DNA of 64,000 nt from Metabacillus bambusae (GCF_017497975.1 NZ_JAGDEL010000001.1:124001-188000); one strand, 5' to 3'. Positions 18,724 through 28,038 are shown, numbered from the stretch's first letter. The notes: a model not told the origin generated them from the letters alone. Program-made: numbers and translations.

Positions 18724-20283
18724 TTATTTAACCTCCTGATTTTTTAAATCCTCACGTAATAAAAACTTCTGAATCTTCCCACTTGCATTTCTAGGTAATT
18801 GATCGACGAAAATATATCTTCTTGGACGCTTATAAGGTGCAAGCTTTTCAGAATGCTTACAGAAGTTTTCTAAATCTTCGGCAGTCAGATTTTGATCTTT
18901 TTTCACGACAACTGCTATTACCTTCTCTCCCCATAATTCATCAGGTTCTCCAAGAACAGCTACATCTAGTATTCCTTCATGCTCATAAAGAGCATCTTCT
19001 ACCTCTCGTGGGTAGACATTTTCTCCACCACTTATGACCATATCATCCACTCGATCTGCAACAAATAAGAATCCATCTTTATCTAAGTATCCGAGATCAC
19101 CAGAGTGATACCAACCTTTATAAAGTGCTTCCTCACTGGCCTCTTTTCTATTAAAATACCCAATCATCATAGCTGGACCTTTCACGATAATTTCTCCTAC
19201 CTCTCCAGGCGGTAAAATATCTTCAGGCTCAGATGGTCCGTTTTCATTTGGTTTAACAACTCTTACTTCGTGATTAAAGCAAGCTCTTCCAGCTGAACCT
19301 GCTTTTGAAAGCTGTTCATCTTTCCCTAGAAATGTGATAGCTGGTCCCATTTCCGTCATTCCATATGCTTGCACAAGTTCGATACCTAGTTTCTCCTTAC
19401 ATGCATTGACTAATACAGGCGCCATTGGTGCTGCACCATAGAGACCAAGCTGAAGTGATGTTAAATCATAGAGTTCTAGATTTTCTTGTAAAAGCATATT
19501 CCACATCGTTGGGGCAGCAAAAAAACTTGTTATCCCTTCATCTTTTATTGTATGTAACACTTCCTTTGCATCAAAGTGATGGATAATCACATTTTTTGCA
19601 CCGATATGCACTCGAGGCAGAAAACAGCAATGAAGTTCTGCACAATGGAACATCGGGGCTGTTACAAGACCAATATCACTTGCAGACATTGTTAGAGAGC
19701 TAATACAAATTAGGCTATGCTCAATCATATCACGATGACGGTGCATTACCCCTTTTGGTCGACCTGTAGTCCCACTTGTATACATAATTGCGTAAGTATC
19801 TGATTCAAATACTTCTGTCGTTGGTTGTGTTGTTGAAGCTGATTTAACGTTCTCGTGATAGGAAGAAGCATAGGCTGGGGTTGATTCATCAATAGACCAA
19901 AAAGAAACGGACGGGAACTGGTCATGTATCTTTGTAATTTGGGGTTCTAAAGCATGTTCAAACAAGACAATTTTCGGCTCAGCATCATGCAGAATATACG
20001 CTACTTCATCTGCTTTTAAACGGAAATTTATCGGATTAATAATTGCCCCGATCTTTGCTGCAGCAAAATAAACTGTTACTAATTCATATGAATTGAAAAG
20101 AAATGTTGATACTCGATCACCTTTGCGTACACCTGAAGCAAGGAATGTATTTGCAAGCTTGTTTACTTTCTCGTTCCACTCATGGTATGTCCAGCGAATT
20201 CCTCTTGTACGATCCACCAACGCTTCCTTATTTCCAAATTTAGCAACGGTTTGTTCAAATAACTTACCAATCGTTAAATACAT
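18724..20283 (-). CDS. Acyl-CoA synthetase (AMP-binding, fatty-acid CoA ligase type)
   Basis: Adenylate-forming ligase (519 aa) that activates a carboxylic acid, probably a fatty acid, to its CoA thioester. The P-loop-like motif YTSGTTGRPKG is near residue 168, the YGMTEMGP motif follows, then GWYHSGDLGYLDKDGFLFV, the hinge DRVDDMVISGGENVYP, and the catalytic C-terminal lysine in NASGKIQKF. ATG 20283 is preferred: GGAGG lies 7 nt before it, while the ATG two codons upstream overlaps that site. Monocistronic; chain-length preference cannot be read. Confidence 0.9.
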   Translation of the reverse strand: MYLTIGKLFEQTVAKFGNKEALVDRTRGIRWTYHEWNEKVNKLANTFLASGVRKGDRVSTFLFNSYELVTVYFAAAKIGAIINPINFRLKADEVAYILHDAEPKIVLFEHALEPQITKIHDQFPSVSFWSIDESTPAYASSYHENVKSASTTQPTTEVFESDTYAIMYTSGTTGRPKGVMHRHRDMIEHSLICISSLTMSASDIGLVTAPMFHCAELHCCFLPRVHIGAKNVIIHHFDAKEVLHTIKDEGITSFFAAPTMWNMLLQENLELYDLTSLQLGLYGAAPMAPVLVNACKEKLGIELVQAYGMTEMGPAITFLGKDEQLSKAGSAGRACFNHEVRVVKPNENGPSEPEDILPPGEVGEIIVKGPAMMIGYFNRKEASEEALYKGWYHSGDLGYLDKDGFLFVADRVDDMVISGGENVYPREVEDALYEHEGILDVAVLGEPDELWGEKVIAVVVKKDQNLTAEDLENFCKHSEKLAPYKRPRRYIFVDQLPRNASGKIQKFLLREDLKNQEVK

Positions 20284-20450
20284 TTTCATTCCTCCCCCTC
20301 ACGAATAGAAAGCGATTACATTTACTGATTGAAATCAAAGTAGATTACTGTCTATATGATATTTCTACTAATTTCATAAAATTCCTTTTTCGATTTCGAA
20401 ATAAAGAACAGTAGAAAAACTTCACCTTATTTAATCACTGAAAGTATAAA

Positions 20451-20491
20451 AAACACCGTGTAGGTTGTAAACAACTATCTACACGGTGTTC
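20451..20491. terminator. Strong terminator hairpin
   Basis: Perfect 12-bp stem AACACCGTGTAG / CTACACGGTGTT with a further inner stem, 20 bp past the end of the small Lys/Gln-rich gene on the minus strand. Confidence 0.85.
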
Positions 20492-20510
20492 TTGATACGA
20501 TATATCTTTA

Positions 20511-20717
20511 TTAGCTTCCCATTTTCCTACGTGTATTACTAGTTTTTTTGGCTTGCTGACTTTTCATCTTTTGATTTTGACCCAATCCTTTATTTGCCTG
20601 TTTTCCATTTGCTTGAGCTTGTTTTTTATTTGCAAGCTGTTGTTTCATTAACTCCTGTAAGCTAACCTTCTTTTTTTCTGTAGGTTGTGTATTTTGGTCG
20701 TTATCATGATTTGACAT
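20511..20717 (-). CDS. Small Lys/Gln/Asn-rich hypothetical protein
   Basis: Unrecognised 68-aa hydrophilic, very basic protein: MSNHDNDQNTQPTEKKK, then VSLQELMKQQLANKK and a low-complexity Gln/Lys tail ending TRRKMGS. No TM or signal. ATG 20717 follows an excellent AAAGGAGAT 7 nt upstream, while a frame starting ten codons earlier has none. Monocistronic between the acyl-CoA ligase gene and an EAL pseudogene. Nucleic-acid binding or a spore role is possible from charge alone but not supported further. Confidence 0.7.
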   Translation of the reverse strand: MSNHDNDQNTQPTEKKKVSLQELMKQQLANKKQAQANGKQANKGLGQNQKMKSQQAKKTSNTRRKMGS

Positions 20718-20822
20718 GGATATATCTCCTTTATCGTTAGAAATCATTTATAAGCTTTAACAGATGCTTTCCAATCAATTATAATACAATATTAATAAAT
20801 AAACACCTAGAGAACAAAGATA

Positions 20823-21330
20823 TTACCAATTTTACTTATCAGAATCCAAGAAAGTTCGTTGTATTTGTTTCCAATTAATGGTTTACTGAAGTAATTGCCT
20901 TGACAAAAATCACAACCATACTGATTTAAGACTTGGTGCTGGTATTCTGTCTCAATTCCTTCAGCAACTACTGTTAAGTCTAAGTTATAAGCTAATTTAA
21001 CAATTGCATCTACAAGCGAAACATTTTTTTATTTGTTAGCTCATGAACGAAAGATTTGTCTAGTTTTAATACATCAATAGGAAGCTTCATTTAGTAGGAT
21101 AACGAAGAAAAGCCCGTGCCGAAATCATCAATTGCGATCTTTATTCCTATGTTTTTCAATTCATTAATTGTACTAATAGCGTTCTCTTGATTCTTATTCA
21201 TAATACTATCAGTTATTTCAAAGACCAAATTTTTAGGATCAACACCAGTCTTCTCAATAACATCCAAAACATCTACTATTAACGTTCCTTTTTCTAAAAT
21301 ACACACTTCAATTAGAACTAAAAATCAAGT
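20823..21330 (-). pseudogene. Remnant of an EAL-domain (cyclic-di-GMP phosphodiesterase) gene
   Basis: Minus-strand reading recovers an EAL domain in pieces: LVFEITDSIM, IKIAIDDFGTGFSSLSY, then a stop codon where a leucine codon (TTA to TAA) is expected, PIDVLKLDKSFVHEL, a one-base frameshift in an A-run near 21020, then LVDAIVKLAYNLDLTVVAEGIETEYQHQ and CQGNYFSKP. The N-terminal part including the EAL signature and any GGDEF or sensor domain is missing. Clearly non-functional. Confidence 0.85.
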
Positions 21331-21343
21331 AGGAGGAATAAAA

Positions 21344-21396
21344 GTAGAAAAACGTAAGGATACTGTCTTTAAAATAAAACCTTTACGTTTTTCTAC
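21344..21396 (-). terminator. Terminator after the nitroreductase gene
   Basis: A 16-bp nearly perfect stem (GTAGAAAAACGTAAGG and its complement, one bulge) lies 28 bp beyond the stop codon of the minus-strand nitroreductase gene. Confidence 0.75.
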
Positions 21397-21423
21397 TCAA
21401 ATTAAGTACACCTTAAATAATAG

Positions 21424-21957
21424 TTAATGATTCTGATCGAATAATCCATAATGAATCATTTCTTTTTTATTTGGTAGATCCTTCTTATTTGGCTTTTCTT
21501 TCGCATAGCCTAATCCCAAAATAGCAAGCACTCTTCGGTCATTCGGTATATTTAATGCTTCTCTTACATGCATTTCCCTTTTTTCAGATTCAACCTCATC
21601 AGTCGCATTAAAGACTGCCCCAAAAGCACACCCTAGCCCAGCGTTTACAGCAGCTAACCAAATATACCCACTTGCAATTGAAGAATCCTGAATCCAATAC
21701 TTACTAATTGTTGGACGACCTGTAATAACGATCGCATAATTTGCTTCTTTTAACCAAGGTACATATGGGGTTGTTTCAGAAAGATGATCAAGCATTCCTC
21801 GCTCATTCACAACAATAAACTCTCTCGAAGGTAGATTATTCCCTGTAGGTGCTAGCCATGCTGTTTCTAAAATCTCCTCGATTTTTTCAGATGGTATAGG
21901 TTGATCTAAAAAACTAGTGATTTCCCTTCTTCTACTCACCACAAGGTTAAATTCCAT
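21424..21957 (-). CDS. Nitroreductase-family flavoprotein
   Basis: FMN-dependent NAD(P)H oxidoreductase (177 aa), single-domain nitroreductase fold. The N-terminal SRRREITSFLDQPIP followed by WLAPTGNNLPSREFIVV is the FMN-phosphate-binding start; GYIWLAAVNAGLGCAFGAVF is the central helix; VLAILGLGYAKEKP lies near the C terminus. ATG 21957 is preceded by GGGGGAAAT. Natural substrates of such enzymes (quinones, nitroaromatics, other acceptors) cannot be inferred. Monocistronic. Confidence 0.87.
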   Translation of the reverse strand: MEFNLVVSRRREITSFLDQPIPSEKIEEILETAWLAPTGNNLPSREFIVVNERGMLDHLSETTPYVPWLKEANYAIVITGRPTISKYWIQDSSIASGYIWLAAVNAGLGCAFGAVFNATDEVESEKREMHVREALNIPNDRRVLAILGLGYAKEKPNKKDLPNKKEMIHYGLFDQNH

Positions 21958-22042
21958 TCTATTTCCCCCAGTCACAAAAATAAAAGAATATTTAAAATAC
22001 ATCTTTTATTTTAACAAATATTCACTAAATAACCAATTTCCA

Positions 22043-22174
22043 CTACTTATCCTTCTGTTTTATACAGGAAAAACAATACAGGACCTTGTCTTCGGTTATC
22101 AATCCATTTAAAAACCCATCTAAACAATATATAATTTTCTCACAATTAGAACATTTTCCTACTTCTTCTCTCAT
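22043..22174 (-). CDS. Small zinc-ribbon-like protein (43 aa)
   Basis: Short open frame MREEVGKCSNCEKIIYCL... ending YCFSCIKQKDK. Two CxxC pairs (C8/C11 and C34/C37) plus C17 suggest a zinc knuckle, resembling in pattern, though not in sequence, the anti-sigma-G protein Gin. It has a very good ribosome binding site (GGAGGGAGAT, 5 nt from ATG). It lies in the gap between the nitroreductase and the ABC importer. Family not recognised. Confidence 0.68.
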   Translation of the reverse strand: MREEVGKCSNCEKIIYCLDGFLNGLITEDKVLYCFSCIKQKDK

Positions 22175-22401
22175 TATGATCTCCCTCCATTAATTCATTT
22201 CTCTAAATAACTAATTTGCCATTTAACATGTTTGCTACATTTATAGCATGATTATAACTTTATATGTCTCTATTTCATTATCTAGAGCAAACACATTATT
22301 TTGCCATCGAATTTTCATAGCTAATTTTTATTCCTAGTATTATTAAGCTTCTATGATTCTAACAAAAACACCCAATACTTCTTTAGTTTTTTTAGAATAG
22401 G
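22175..22401. other. Intergenic stretch before the RbsABC-type operon terminator
   Basis: AT-rich sequence holding the promoter of the small zinc-ribbon gene on the minus strand. I see no other gene, repeat or RNA element in it. Confidence 0.4.
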
Positions 22402-22432
22402 AAAAAGCTAGACCAATAAAGTCTAGCTTTTA
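22402..22432 (-). terminator. Terminator of the RbsABC-type operon
   Basis: AAAAGCTAGAC / GTCTAGCTTTT stem with a 7-nt loop, 29 bp past the permease stop codon; T-run on the minus strand. Confidence 0.85.
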
Positions 22433-22460
22433 CTTCCGTTCGATTCCTTTCAAATAATGA

Positions 22461-23456
22461 TTACGCTTTTTTATTTTTACGAGCATCAATCAAAACAGCG
22501 CTTACAATGATAATACCCTTTAAGATTTGCTGCCAGTAAGATGATACCCCTAATAAATCAAGCCCATTGTTCAGAACTCCGATAATTAGTGCTCCAATCA
22601 TTGTTCCCGCAATTGTTCCAACGCCTCCAGATAGACTTGTTCCACCAATTACTGCTGCTGCGATGGCATCTAACTCAAACATATTTCCCATACTTGGTTG
22701 TCCTACACTGATTCTCGCAGTTAACATCATGCCAGCAATGGCTGAAAGTAAACCAGCGTAAGTGTAGATCATGATTTTATAACGGTCTACATTAATCCCA
22801 CAAATTCTTGCCGCTTGTTCATTCCCACCAATTGCATACGTATATTTACCGAACTTTGTTTTACTTAACATTAGATGAGAGATAATTCCCATAACAATAA
22901 AGACAATAATTGGAAATGGAATCCCAATGATTTCACCTTTACCAATAAACAAAAATGATGGCGATAAATCTGGAATTGGTCTTCCATCACTATATAATAA
23001 CGCCAAGCCTCTTGCAGCAATCATCATTCCTAGTGTAGCAATAAAAGCTGGAATTTTTCCTTTTGCTGTAATTGTACCGTTAATCAATCCAGCAAGTGCA
23101 CCAATTCCAAGGCCAATTGCTAAAGGGGCAATGATTGGAAATTCACCCGGATGAGCAAAACTTGCTGATGCGACGGAAACTAACGCAATAACTGATCCGG
23201 ATGACAAATCAATTCCTGTTGTAATAATAACCATCGTGACACCCATTGCAACAATTCCGATAAATGAAATTTGACGAACAACATTTAATAAGTTTTGAGT
23301 TGTTAGAAAGGCTTCTGATAGAAATGACATTGTCACCATCATTGCGAGTAAAACTAGTAATATCCCATATTTACTAGTTAGTTGCGTCCCTTTCTCTTTC
23401 CAAGCATACCTAGTCTTACTAACACTCGTAACTGTGCTGCCAACTGGATTATTCAT
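22461..23456 (-). CDS. Monosaccharide ABC transporter permease (RbsC-like)
   Basis: Membrane permease (331 aa) of a ribose/xylose/inositol-class importer, with eight to ten hydrophobic segments and the RbsC signature stretches IGIVAMGVTMVIITTGIDLSSGSVIAL and AAVIGGTSLSGGVGTIAGT. ATG 23456 follows GAGGAGGGTG; the longer frame starts inside the upstream ATPase gene region and lacks a site. Third gene of the binding protein - ATPase - permease operon, 19 bp after the ATPase gene. The lack of an RbsD or kinase gene leaves the sugar open. Confidence 0.93.
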   Translation of the reverse strand: MNNPVGSTVTSVSKTRYAWKEKGTQLTSKYGILLVLLAMMVTMSFLSEAFLTTQNLLNVVRQISFIGIVAMGVTMVIITTGIDLSSGSVIALVSVASASFAHPGEFPIIAPLAIGLGIGALAGLINGTITAKGKIPAFIATLGMMIAARGLALLYSDGRPIPDLSPSFLFIGKGEIIGIPFPIIVFIVMGIISHLMLSKTKFGKYTYAIGGNEQAARICGINVDRYKIMIYTYAGLLSAIAGMMLTARISVGQPSMGNMFELDAIAAAVIGGTSLSGGVGTIAGTMIGALIIGVLNNGLDLLGVSSYWQQILKGIIIVSAVLIDARKNKKA

Positions 23457-23475
23457 CTTACACCCTCCTCTAGTT

Positions 23476-24966
23476 TCAACTATAAGCAACCTCTAAAATT
23501 TTCTCTTGATTTGCTTCTTCCCTACTTAATTCTCCTTTTTTGCTGCCTTCATGCATGACAATGACACGATCACTCATTCCCAATACTTCAGGCAATTCAG
23601 AAGAAATCATAATGATGGCTTTGCCTTCCTGCGCTAACTTAGACATCAATTTGTGTATTTCTGATTTTGCTCCAACATCAACACCTCTAGTTGGCTCATC
23701 TAAAATAAGAATATCTGGATCATTTAACAACCATCTCGCTAGCAACACCTTCTGTTGATTTCCACCGCTTAGGTTCATAATAAGTTGATCAATACTAGGT
23801 GTTTTAATATTTAATCGCTCAACCTGTTGCTTACATGTTTCATCAACTAATTTTTTATTGACATACCCCAGCTTTGAAAAATGATCGATATTCGAAATAA
23901 TCATATTTTCTCTTATTGAAATCGGAAGAAATGCTCCTGTTAATTTTCGATCTTCTGTTAATAATGAGAGCTTGCGTTTAATTGCATCTTGAGGTGATTT
24001 TATTTTAACCTTTTCTCCATGGATAAAAATCTCGCCTGAGTCAGGAGGATCAATGCCGAAAATACTTTCGATCACCTCTGTTCTCCCAGAGCCCATTAAC
24101 CCTGCAATCCCTAATATCTCACCTTTTTTTACTTCAAAACTTATGTTTTTGAATTTCCCCTCTTTTGAGAGATTGTTAACTTCAAGAACGACTTCCTTAA
24201 TTTCTGCTGCTTCTTTATGGAAGACTTGTTTAATTTCTCTTCCTACCATCATTTGAATTAATGTATCTTGATTTAATTCATGTGCACCTTTTGTTCCGAT
24301 ATACTGACCATCTCTAAAGACAGTAATATCATCACAAATTTTAAAAATCTCATCCATTTTATGTGAGATATAAATGATCGAAACACCTTTCTCTTTTAAC
24401 GAATGAATAATATCAAATAATTGCTCGACTTCTTTTTCTGTAATTGCAGATGTTGGTTCATCCATAATAATTAAATCAGCATGATATGACACAGCAGTTG
24501 CGATTTCAACCATTTGCATATTCGCTATGCTTAAGTCTTTCATTTTTGAAGTTGGATCAATCTTCATATCGAGTTTTTCAAATAACTTCCTTGCATCCTC
24601 CACCATTTTCTTATCATTTACCCAGCCAAATTTACCTTTTAAAGGTTCTCTGCCTAAGAAGATATTTTCCGCAACGCTCATATGAGGAACTGGACTTAAT
24701 TCTTGGTGAATCATCGATATCCCATTCTTTAATGCTTCCTTTGTACTCGAAACGTTCAATTCTTTCCCTTTATATTTAATCGTTCCATGGTTAGGCGTAT
24801 AAATTCCAAAAATAATTTTCATGAGTGTAGATTTCCCAGCACCATTTTCACCCATTAATGCATGAACAGTCCCTTTCTTTACCTTCAATTGAATATTATC
24901 TAGCGCTTTTACTCCTGGGAATTCCTTTGTAATATTTTGCATTTCTAAAATATATTGTTCACTCAC
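23476..24966 (-). CDS. Sugar ABC transporter ATP-binding protein (RbsA/MglA-like, double ABC)
   Basis: Tandem-ABC ATPase (496 aa) powering monosaccharide import. First half: Walker [10 protein letters not shown], signature [12 protein letters not shown], Walker [10 protein letters not shown]. Second half: degenerate Walker A-like GLMGSGRTE, signature LSGGNQQKV, Walker [17 protein letters not shown]. This asymmetry, with one good and one degenerate Walker A, is usual for RbsA/MglA. GTG start preceded by AGGTGG. It lies between the binding-protein and permease genes, separated from the former by a large hairpin. Confidence 0.94.
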   Translation of the reverse strand: MSEQYILEMQNITKEFPGVKALDNIQLKVKKGTVHALMGENGAGKSTLMKIIFGIYTPNHGTIKYKGKELNVSSTKEALKNGISMIHQELSPVPHMSVAENIFLGREPLKGKFGWVNDKKMVEDARKLFEKLDMKIDPTSKMKDLSIANMQMVEIATAVSYHADLIIMDEPTSAITEKEVEQLFDIIHSLKEKGVSIIYISHKMDEIFKICDDITVFRDGQYIGTKGAHELNQDTLIQMMVGREIKQVFHKEAAEIKEVVLEVNNLSKEGKFKNISFEVKKGEILGIAGLMGSGRTEVIESIFGIDPPDSGEIFIHGEKVKIKSPQDAIKRKLSLLTEDRKLTGAFLPISIRENMIISNIDHFSKLGYVNKKLVDETCKQQVERLNIKTPSIDQLIMNLSGGNQQKVLLARWLLNDPDILILDEPTRGVDVGAKSEIHKLMSKLAQEGKAIIMISSELPEVLGMSDRVIVMHEGSKKGELSREEANQEKILEVAYS

Positions 24967-24997
24967 GTTTACACCACCTAGTAATTAGTAGTTTACA

Positions 24998-25107
24998 GGT
25001 TGACTCAAAAGGGCCTGACCAATCTAAGCATGAATTGTATTTATATCCGTCAACTCATTAAATGAATATTTATGTTGAAGAAGTCAGACCCTTTGGTTTT
25101 GAATCAC
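24998..25107 (-). other. Intercistronic hairpin between binding protein and ATPase genes
   Basis: AAAAGGGCCTGAC (25007-25019) pairs, with one mismatch, with GTCAGACCCTTT (25083-25094), and the pairing extends outward to GGTTGACTC / GAATCACC. The roughly 60-nt loop is AT-rich. Likely partial terminator or mRNA-stabilising element favouring the binding protein. Confidence 0.6.
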
Positions 25108-25123
25108 CTTAAAATTTTCTAAA

Positions 25124-26101
25124 TTATTTCTCCCACTTCGCGATATACTCATCAACATTCTCTTGAGTAACTAATTCAAATGGAATATTTATGAAATTAT
25201 TTTCAAGTTTTTCTCCTTTAACAGCCTTAATAGCTGTTTCAATTGCACCCTTCCCTTGTCCATAAGCATCCTGGAAGGCAGTTACATTCAACTTTCCATC
25301 TTTTACGTATTCTAAAGCATCAATTGTTCCATCAATCCCTGCAATAATGATATCTCCGCGCTTACCAGCGGCCTCAAGGGCCATGATTGCACCAATCGCC
25401 ATTTCATCATTATTTGCTACAATTGCATTGAATTCATCTCCAGCTTGAATCCAGTTTTCCATTACAGTCATACCTAGAGATCTTTGATAATCACCAGTTT
25501 GTTCACGGACTAGTTTCATATCTGGATTTTTCTCTAAGACATCTTTATTTCCTTTTGTTCTATTAACAACTGATTCTTGGCCTAACGTCCCATTCATAAT
25601 TCCGATATTTCCTTTACCACCAAGTAACTCTGCGACTTTTTCCATTTGAATTGTACCTGCTTCAACAGATTCAGAGCCTACATAAGCATAAATCTTTTCC
25701 ATAGTCTCTTCATCTGGCATTCTATTAACGACAACAACAGGTATTCCTGCCTCATTTGCTGCATCAACCATCGGACCTACAGCATCTGTTTCAACAGGAT
25801 TAATTAAAATCGCATCTACCTGCTGAACAATAAAAGTTTCAACTTGTGAAAACTGTTTACCTGCATCATTTTTCGCATCTACCATACTTACTTCAACATC
25901 ATCATGAGCTTCATCATATTCTTTAATTCCATCGTATAAATAGGAAAGCCACTTATCATCAAAAACAGGCATAGCAGCACCAATTACGATTCCATCTTTT
26001 TCTGAATCACTCCCCGCAGTTTCACCTGACGCACAGGCAGCTAACAATCCTAATGTAAGAATAGCAATCATTAACATACTCATTATTTTTTTTAGTTTCA
26101 T
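25124..26101 (-). CDS. Sugar-binding lipoprotein (RbsB-like, periplasmic-binding-protein family)
   Basis: Type-I sugar-binding lipoprotein (325 aa). The lipoprotein signal has lipobox LLAAC; then KDGIVIGAAMPVFDDKWLSYL opens the binding domain, and typical stretches are FIVQQVDAILINPVETDAV, VVNRMPDEE, IVANNDEMAIGAI and IIAGIDGTIDAL. ATG 26101 follows AGGGGGTTT; the longer frame upstream has no site. First gene of the importer operon. Its upstream region holds one cre-like site and both candidate LacI-family operators. Ligand probably a pentose, hexose or polyol; not determinable. Confidence 0.93.
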   Translation of the reverse strand: MKLKKIMSMLMIAILTLGLLAACASGETAGSDSEKDGIVIGAAMPVFDDKWLSYLYDGIKEYDEAHDDVEVSMVDAKNDAGKQFSQVETFIVQQVDAILINPVETDAVGPMVDAANEAGIPVVVVNRMPDEETMEKIYAYVGSESVEAGTIQMEKVAELLGGKGNIGIMNGTLGQESVVNRTKGNKDVLEKNPDMKLVREQTGDYQRSLGMTVMENWIQAGDEFNAIVANNDEMAIGAIMALEAAGKRGDIIIAGIDGTIDALEYVKDGKLNVTAFQDAYGQGKGAIETAIKAVKGEKLENNFINIPFELVTQENVDEYIAKWEK

Positions 26102-26126
26102 AAGTAAACCCCCTATAATAACTTTT

Positions 26127-26142
26127 AGTGAAACGCTTACAT
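26127..26142. promoter_or_regulatory. cre-like site just upstream of the binding-protein gene
   Basis: On the minus strand ATGTAAGCGTTTCACT, matching 11 of 14 cre consensus positions. It lies 26 bp from the start codon, the same position as the perfect cre in front of the binding-protein gene at 1630. Confidence 0.45.
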
Positions 26143-26222
26143 TTTGCGTTATAAAAAATTGCAAACTACTACTTAATTACCTGATAAACCGCGCATGATT
26201 CATAATAGGTTAACACTCATTA

Positions 26223-26236
26223 CGAAAGCGCTTTAC
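26223..26236. promoter_or_regulatory. Candidate operator, class 1 (GAAAGCGCTTTAC), upstream of the sugar importer
   Basis: CGAAAGCGCTTTAC with the palindromic core AAAGCGCTTT. The same 12-base string plus the following T occurs at 29207-29220 upstream of the second lacI-type gene. Either a LacI-family repressor or CcpA could bind it. Confidence 0.55.
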
Positions 26237-26397
26237 TTTTTTAATATGTAAGAGTTATTCTAAGATGTTACCTTAAGAATTGATCGACTTAAGCATTCCA
26301 ACCAATAGATATCCGGAAAATGCCCCCCTTACCCCTTTAGTAATTTTGGAATTACCGTCCGATATGTGTATTGTAATCGATTTCAAATCCCGTTATC

Positions 26398-26413
26398 GGG
26401 TAATCGATAACCC
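26398..26413. promoter_or_regulatory. Candidate operator, class 2 (GGGTAATCGATAACCC), upstream of the sugar importer
   Basis: A 16-bp palindrome with one mismatched pair and the central CpG typical of LacI-family operators. A perfect version, GGTTATCGATAACC, lies at 27980-27993 upstream of the first lacI-type gene. Lies about 300 bp before the binding-protein start. Confidence 0.6.
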
Positions 26414-26591
26414 CTATTTGTATATTATCTTATGGCAAATTACTTTTCAACACCTTTTTTGAAATTTTTTTGAATTTATCTTTTCTTAAAAATCTTTTAT
26501 AGTGATCACCTGCAAATGGTTTCATACTTAATCCAATGTTTTAAGTATTAAAACCTACAGTTTATTCTATAGTTCACTATTATGCACACAA

Positions 26592-26633
26592 AAAATACCC
26601 CTATCTACTAAGTGTATGATATAGGAGTATTAT
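26592..26633 (-). terminator. Terminator downstream of the first lacI-type gene
   Basis: AATACTCCTA / TAGGGGTATT stem on the minus strand followed by TTTTTTG. It is 175 bp beyond the regulator's stop codon, past the repeat-like block. Confidence 0.65.
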
Positions 26634-26637
26634 TTTA

Positions 26638-26757
26638 TTAACTGGCTCTGTTAAACAGCACTATTGGTAATAAGGGCAATCGGCGGAAGAAACTGCTGTC
26701 AAGAACCCGCAATGTGGAACGGCGAGGAGACATCTTTCTATACTCTAACCAGTAACA
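26638..26757. repeat. Possible intergenic repeat or small element remnant
   Basis: About 120 bp of distinctly less AT-rich sequence (AGGGCAATCGGCGGAAG, CCCGCAATGTGGAACGGCG) with loosely inverted ends (TTAACTGGCTCTG and CTCTAACCAGTAAC). It resembles intergenic repeat blocks of bacilli, but only one copy is in the window, so the call is tentative. Confidence 0.35.
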
Positions 26758-26807
26758 GATAAAACTAAATACATGTTACGTTCCATACTTCTCATTAATT
26801 AATTGTT

Positions 26808-27854
26808 CTAATTAGCGTCTTTTTCATAAACTCGAGCTGTTGTTTCACGAATCACTAGATCTGGAAGCATCTTAATTCGTTGCTTCGATTTATTTGTTTT
26901 ATCAATTTTACTAATAAGAAGATCCATTGCTTGTCTACCCATTTCACCTAAAGGCACAGAAACTGATGATAATTGTGGTTCAACGATTTTACACATAAAT
27001 GTATTATCAAAGCCGATAACAGATAATTCGTTTGGAATTTTTATTCCGCGATGTTTTGCCGCCATTAATGTACCTACAGCTAAAACATCATTACAACCAA
27101 AGATTGCAGTAGGTTTATCCTTGCTATCTAGAAGTTTTCCTGCTTGTTCAACTGCTCTATCGATAGTAGTTTCACTTTGGTAAATCAATTTTTCGTTATA
27201 TTCCACATCTGCATTTAATAACGCTCGCTTATAACCCCTAACACGCTCTAAACTGCTTTCTGCATCTTCAGTCATTAAGCCTATTTGCCGATGACCTAAT
27301 GATAGTAAATATTCGGTAACTTTGTATCCCCCTAAAAAATCATCAATGGTTACACAATCAATGCTAAGTTCTGGGCGTTCAAGTGCAAAAAGTACTAATG
27401 GAAAATTCTCATTTATAAGTTCTTTAAGAACTTCATCATTTTTAAATTTTGAAGCAATAATGAAGCCATCAACCTGCCTCTGACGGAATAAGGTTACTTG
27501 TTCTTCTTCTTTTTCTGGGTCATTATTCGTATTACAAATTAAAATACTAAATCCCAATTCACGCCCATATGCTTCAATTAATTTCAGGTACTCAGAATAA
27601 ACAGGATTGTTCATATCTGGAATGATAATTCCGATTGTGAATGTATTTTTCCCTTTCATTGCCGATGCCAATACACTTGGTTGATAGTGAAGATCCTCCA
27701 TAATTTTCACTATTTTCGCTTTTGTCTTTTCACTTATGCGCCCTTTATTATTTATAACTTTGCTTACTGTAGTAGCAGAAACCCCTGCTTCTCTAGCGAT
27801 ATCATAAATGGTAGGTTTCATCTTTCCACACTCTTTCAAACTTTCTATTTTCAT
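26808..27854 (-). CDS. LacI-family transcriptional repressor (first of two)
   Basis: Sugar-responsive repressor (348 aa). The helix-turn-helix reads PTIYDIAREAGVSATTVSKVINNKGRISEKTKAKI, followed by the hinge YQPSVLASAMKGK, and a periplasmic-binding-protein-like effector domain (TIGIIIPDMNNPVY to VIGFDNTFMCKIVEPQLSSV). AAAGGT lies about 9 nt before ATG 27854; a shorter start at MKPTIYDIA (27821) is possible. It lies upstream of, and on the same strand as, the sugar importer, with a matched palindrome near its own promoter and near the importer. Confidence 0.92.
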   Translation of the reverse strand: MKIESLKECGKMKPTIYDIAREAGVSATTVSKVINNKGRISEKTKAKIVKIMEDLHYQPSVLASAMKGKNTFTIGIIIPDMNNPVYSEYLKLIEAYGRELGFSILICNTNNDPEKEEEQVTLFRQRQVDGFIIASKFKNDEVLKELINENFPLVLFALERPELSIDCVTIDDFLGGYKVTEYLLSLGHRQIGLMTEDAESSLERVRGYKRALLNADVEYNEKLIYQSETTIDRAVEQAGKLLDSKDKPTAIFGCNDVLAVGTLMAAKHRGIKIPNELSVIGFDNTFMCKIVEPQLSSVSVPLGEMGRQAMDLLISKIDKTNKSKQRIKMLPDLVIRETTARVYEKDAN

Positions 27855-27923
27855 TAATCGATACCTTTAATTATATCATACCCTCTAAAATGTTTAGCTG
27901 TTACACTCCCTACTGTTATATAA

Positions 27924-27959
27924 AAAAGAGTCAAATCATATTTTGATTTGACTCTTTTC
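27924..27959 (-). terminator. Terminator between the two lacI-type genes
   Basis: AAAGAGTCAAATCA / TTGATTTGACTCTTT stem with a short loop, T-rich end on both strands, 80 bp after the second repressor gene. Each repressor is therefore its own transcription unit. Confidence 0.88.
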
Positions 27960-27979
27960 TTATTCTTATTCTTATTTCA

Positions 27980-27993
27980 GGTTATCGATAACC
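27980..27993. promoter_or_regulatory. Perfect operator-like palindrome GGTTATCGATAACC
   Basis: A 14-bp perfect palindrome with central CpG, 126 bp upstream of the first lacI-type gene. Its near-copy lies at 26398-26413 upstream of the importer, and a half-match (TAATCGATACC) overlaps the repressor's own start near 27855. Consistent with autoregulation. Confidence 0.65.
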
Positions 27994-28038
27994 CACCAGC
28001 GCCTTTTAAAAATTGTTTTTGTGAATTAAAAGATACTT

